64,000 bases of DNA from assembly GCA_020740485.1 (NCBI GenBank), contig DYMN01000001.1, positions 124,001 through 188,000 on the forward strand, written 5' to 3'. Position 1 is the stretch's first letter. Each line of letters opens with the position of its first letter. A model generated the notes under the pieces. That model was not told the origin of the DNA and did no database searches. It saw nothing but the letters and a program-made list of their open reading frames with translations. The translations under genes and the position numbers were made by a program. Positions 62,977 through 64,000 of this stretch are shown one piece after another. This DNA is from Polaribacter sp. (lineage in GTDB: Bacteria > Bacteroidota > Bacteroidia > Flavobacteriales > Flavobacteriaceae).

Positions 62977-63095
62977 ACATTTTATTTTTTCCTTTCGTTC
63001 CGCATTAGAACACGTTAGTGCAGACCTGCTGCATCAAGCACCTTATCACTTATACTCCCGCCTTGCGGGATTTCGCTATCGCTCAACTTTTCACT
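62977..63095. other. Gap between small RNA 3 and priA 3' end
   Basis: Holds the small palindrome CCCGC-CTT-GCGGG (63058-63070) followed by ATTTCGCTATCGCTCAAC. No gene seen. The palindrome could serve as part of the priA terminator region but lacks a T run on the minus strand. Confidence 0.4.
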
Positions 63096-64000
63096 TTAAT
63101 AAGCGTCTACGTCAACCAAAAATCTCACACTTCTGTACTGAGAAATACTTTGAAAGTGATTTTTAATTTTACTTAATGTTTTTTTGGTTTGGTGCACGGA
63201 TTGTTCCGGTGGGATTTTCAATAAGATGTCTTTAATAAAAAGTCCCCTAATTCTGCCGATGGGATGATTACTCGGTCCTAAAACATTCTCTTTAAAATAA
63301 TTACGCATAGATTGACCGAGCCACTCGGAAGCTTCAGTTACGGTTATAAAATTCTTGTGTTTTAAGCTGATCTTAATAATTCTGTAATAAGGAGGATACT
63401 TGTAGAGATTACGCTCTATTAATTGATTTTCAAATAGTTTTTGATAATTTAATTCTTGAACCCATTGCAAAACCGGATGATTGGGATTGAAGGTTTGAAT
63501 TAAAACTTTGCCTCTTTTACCTGATCTTCCTGCCCTTCCTGACACTTGGACTAACATCTGAAAACTTCGTTCATGTGCTCTAAATTCAGGAAAGTTGAAC
63601 AAAGCATCAGCATTGATTACTCCTACTAAGGACACATTTGAAAAATCCAAACCTTTTGACAGCATTTGAGTACCAACTAATAGGTCCATTTCTTGTGCTT
63701 GAAACGCTGCGATGATATTGTAATAAGCATCTTTTCCCCTTGTGGTATCAAAATCCATTCTCCCAACAACATGATTAGGAAAGAGTTCTTTTAATTCATC
63801 TTCCAATTGTTCAGTTCCAAAACCTATGGTGGAAAGTGTTGGATTGCCACAAGCAGGACACTCTTTGGGCATTTCCGACACAAAATTGCAATAGTGACAA
63901 CGCAATTCATTTTTCCCTTTATGATAGGTTAAACTGACATCGCAATTAGGGCATTGAGGAGAAACACCACAAGTGGTACATTCTACCACAGGCGCATAAC
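63096..64000 (-). CDS. priA: Primosomal protein N' (PriA helicase), C-terminal part, cut by window edge
   Basis: The frame is open to the right edge, so the ATP-binding N-terminal half lies outside. Present are the zinc-binding cysteines (CTTCGVSPQCPNC, RCHYCNF, CPACGNP), the second helicase lobe with IGFGTEQLEDELKELFP, DFDTTRGKD, GTQMLSKGLDFSNVSLVGV, VSGRAGRSGKRGKVLIQT, and the PriA C-terminus (VLGPSNHPIGRIRGLFIKDIL ... VRFLVDVDAY). PriA reloads replication forks after collapse. A GTG at 63989 is not the start. Confidence 0.96.
   Translation of the reverse strand, partial: YAPVVECTTCGVSPQCPNCDVSLTYHKGKNELRCHYCNFVSEMPKECPACGNPTLSTIGFGTEQLEDELKELFPNHVVGRMDFDTTRGKDAYYNIIAAFQAQEMDLLVGTQMLSKGLDFSNVSLVGVINADALFNFPEFRAHERSFQMLVQVSGRAGRSGKRGKVLIQTFNPNHPVLQWVQELNYQKLFENQLIERNLYKYPPYYRIIKISLKHKNFITVTEASEWLGQSMRNYFKENVLGPSNHPIGRIRGLFIKDILLKIPPEQSVHQTKKTLSKIKNHFQSISQYRSVRFLVDVDAY

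Overview
The window looks like a piece of chromosome from a low-GC member of the Bacteroidota, most likely class Flavobacteriia. Four things point there. Nearly every recognisable promoter has the Bacteroidota -7 element TAnnTTTG, several with a TTG about 19-21 nt upstream. It encodes PorX (regulation of type IX secretion), a secreted hydrolase with a T9SS-type C-terminal sorting domain, an S46 dipeptidyl-peptidase and SusC-like/TonB-dependent receptors. It carries lineage-typical families of unknown function (DUF4126, DUF4199, DUF2851, DUF2795, DUF3822). Its DnaJ has only two zinc motifs. I see no tRNA, rRNA operon, CRISPR array, prophage or replication origin.

Layout. 1-6.6 kb: end of a thioredoxin-like gene, ligA, a DPP11-type S46 peptidase, grpE-dnaJ. 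6.6-7.4 kb: two tandem, nearly identical promoter-hairpin-terminator units (candidate small RNAs), then rnpB, whose 3' end overlaps the convergent hisS gene. 7.4-12.1 kb (minus strand): hisS, DUF4126, kdsB, a thioredoxin/YihY pair and the SRP RNA. 12.2-19.1 kb: DUF4199, a GT2 glycosyltransferase, a frameshifted REP-associated transposase with flanking palindromes, a phosphohexomutase, DUF2851, and a thioesterase-menF pair of menaquinone synthesis. 19.1-24.9 kb (minus): arsC-like, secA, DUF2795, cobalamin adenosyltransferase, methyltransferase. 25.0-33.0 kb: gcvT, a TonB receptor, an M23 peptidase, then coiled-coil gene-zapA-6S-like RNA-rny.

33.0-39.6 kb is the accessory part: three same-direction genes (T9SS-exported alpha/beta hydrolase, beta-lactamase-fold lipoprotein, outer-membrane beta-barrel receptor), each followed by a palindromic intergenic element. 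Two of these elements are diverged copies of each other. The block ends in what appears to be an ORF-less group II intron relic and a short duplication. 39.6-54.9 kb returns to core genes: a membrane protein-DUF3822-rsmD operon, an HD phosphohydrolase, porX, a lytic transglycosylase, a frameshifted acpH, ggt, rlmH, an M48 protease-MBL hydrolase pair, the esterase/transglutaminase/aroB operon and proline dehydrogenase. 55-64 kb: a 44-residue membrane protein, prfC, idi-rfbC, dnaN, a metallopeptidase/TolB-propeller/beta-barrel fusion, a third candidate small RNA, and the C-terminal part of priA.

The strongest candidates for something undescribed are the small-RNA-like units at 6668-7020 and 62882-62976. 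All three share one plan: a -7 box, a near-perfect hairpin right at the predicted 5' end, a short linker, and an intrinsic terminator.
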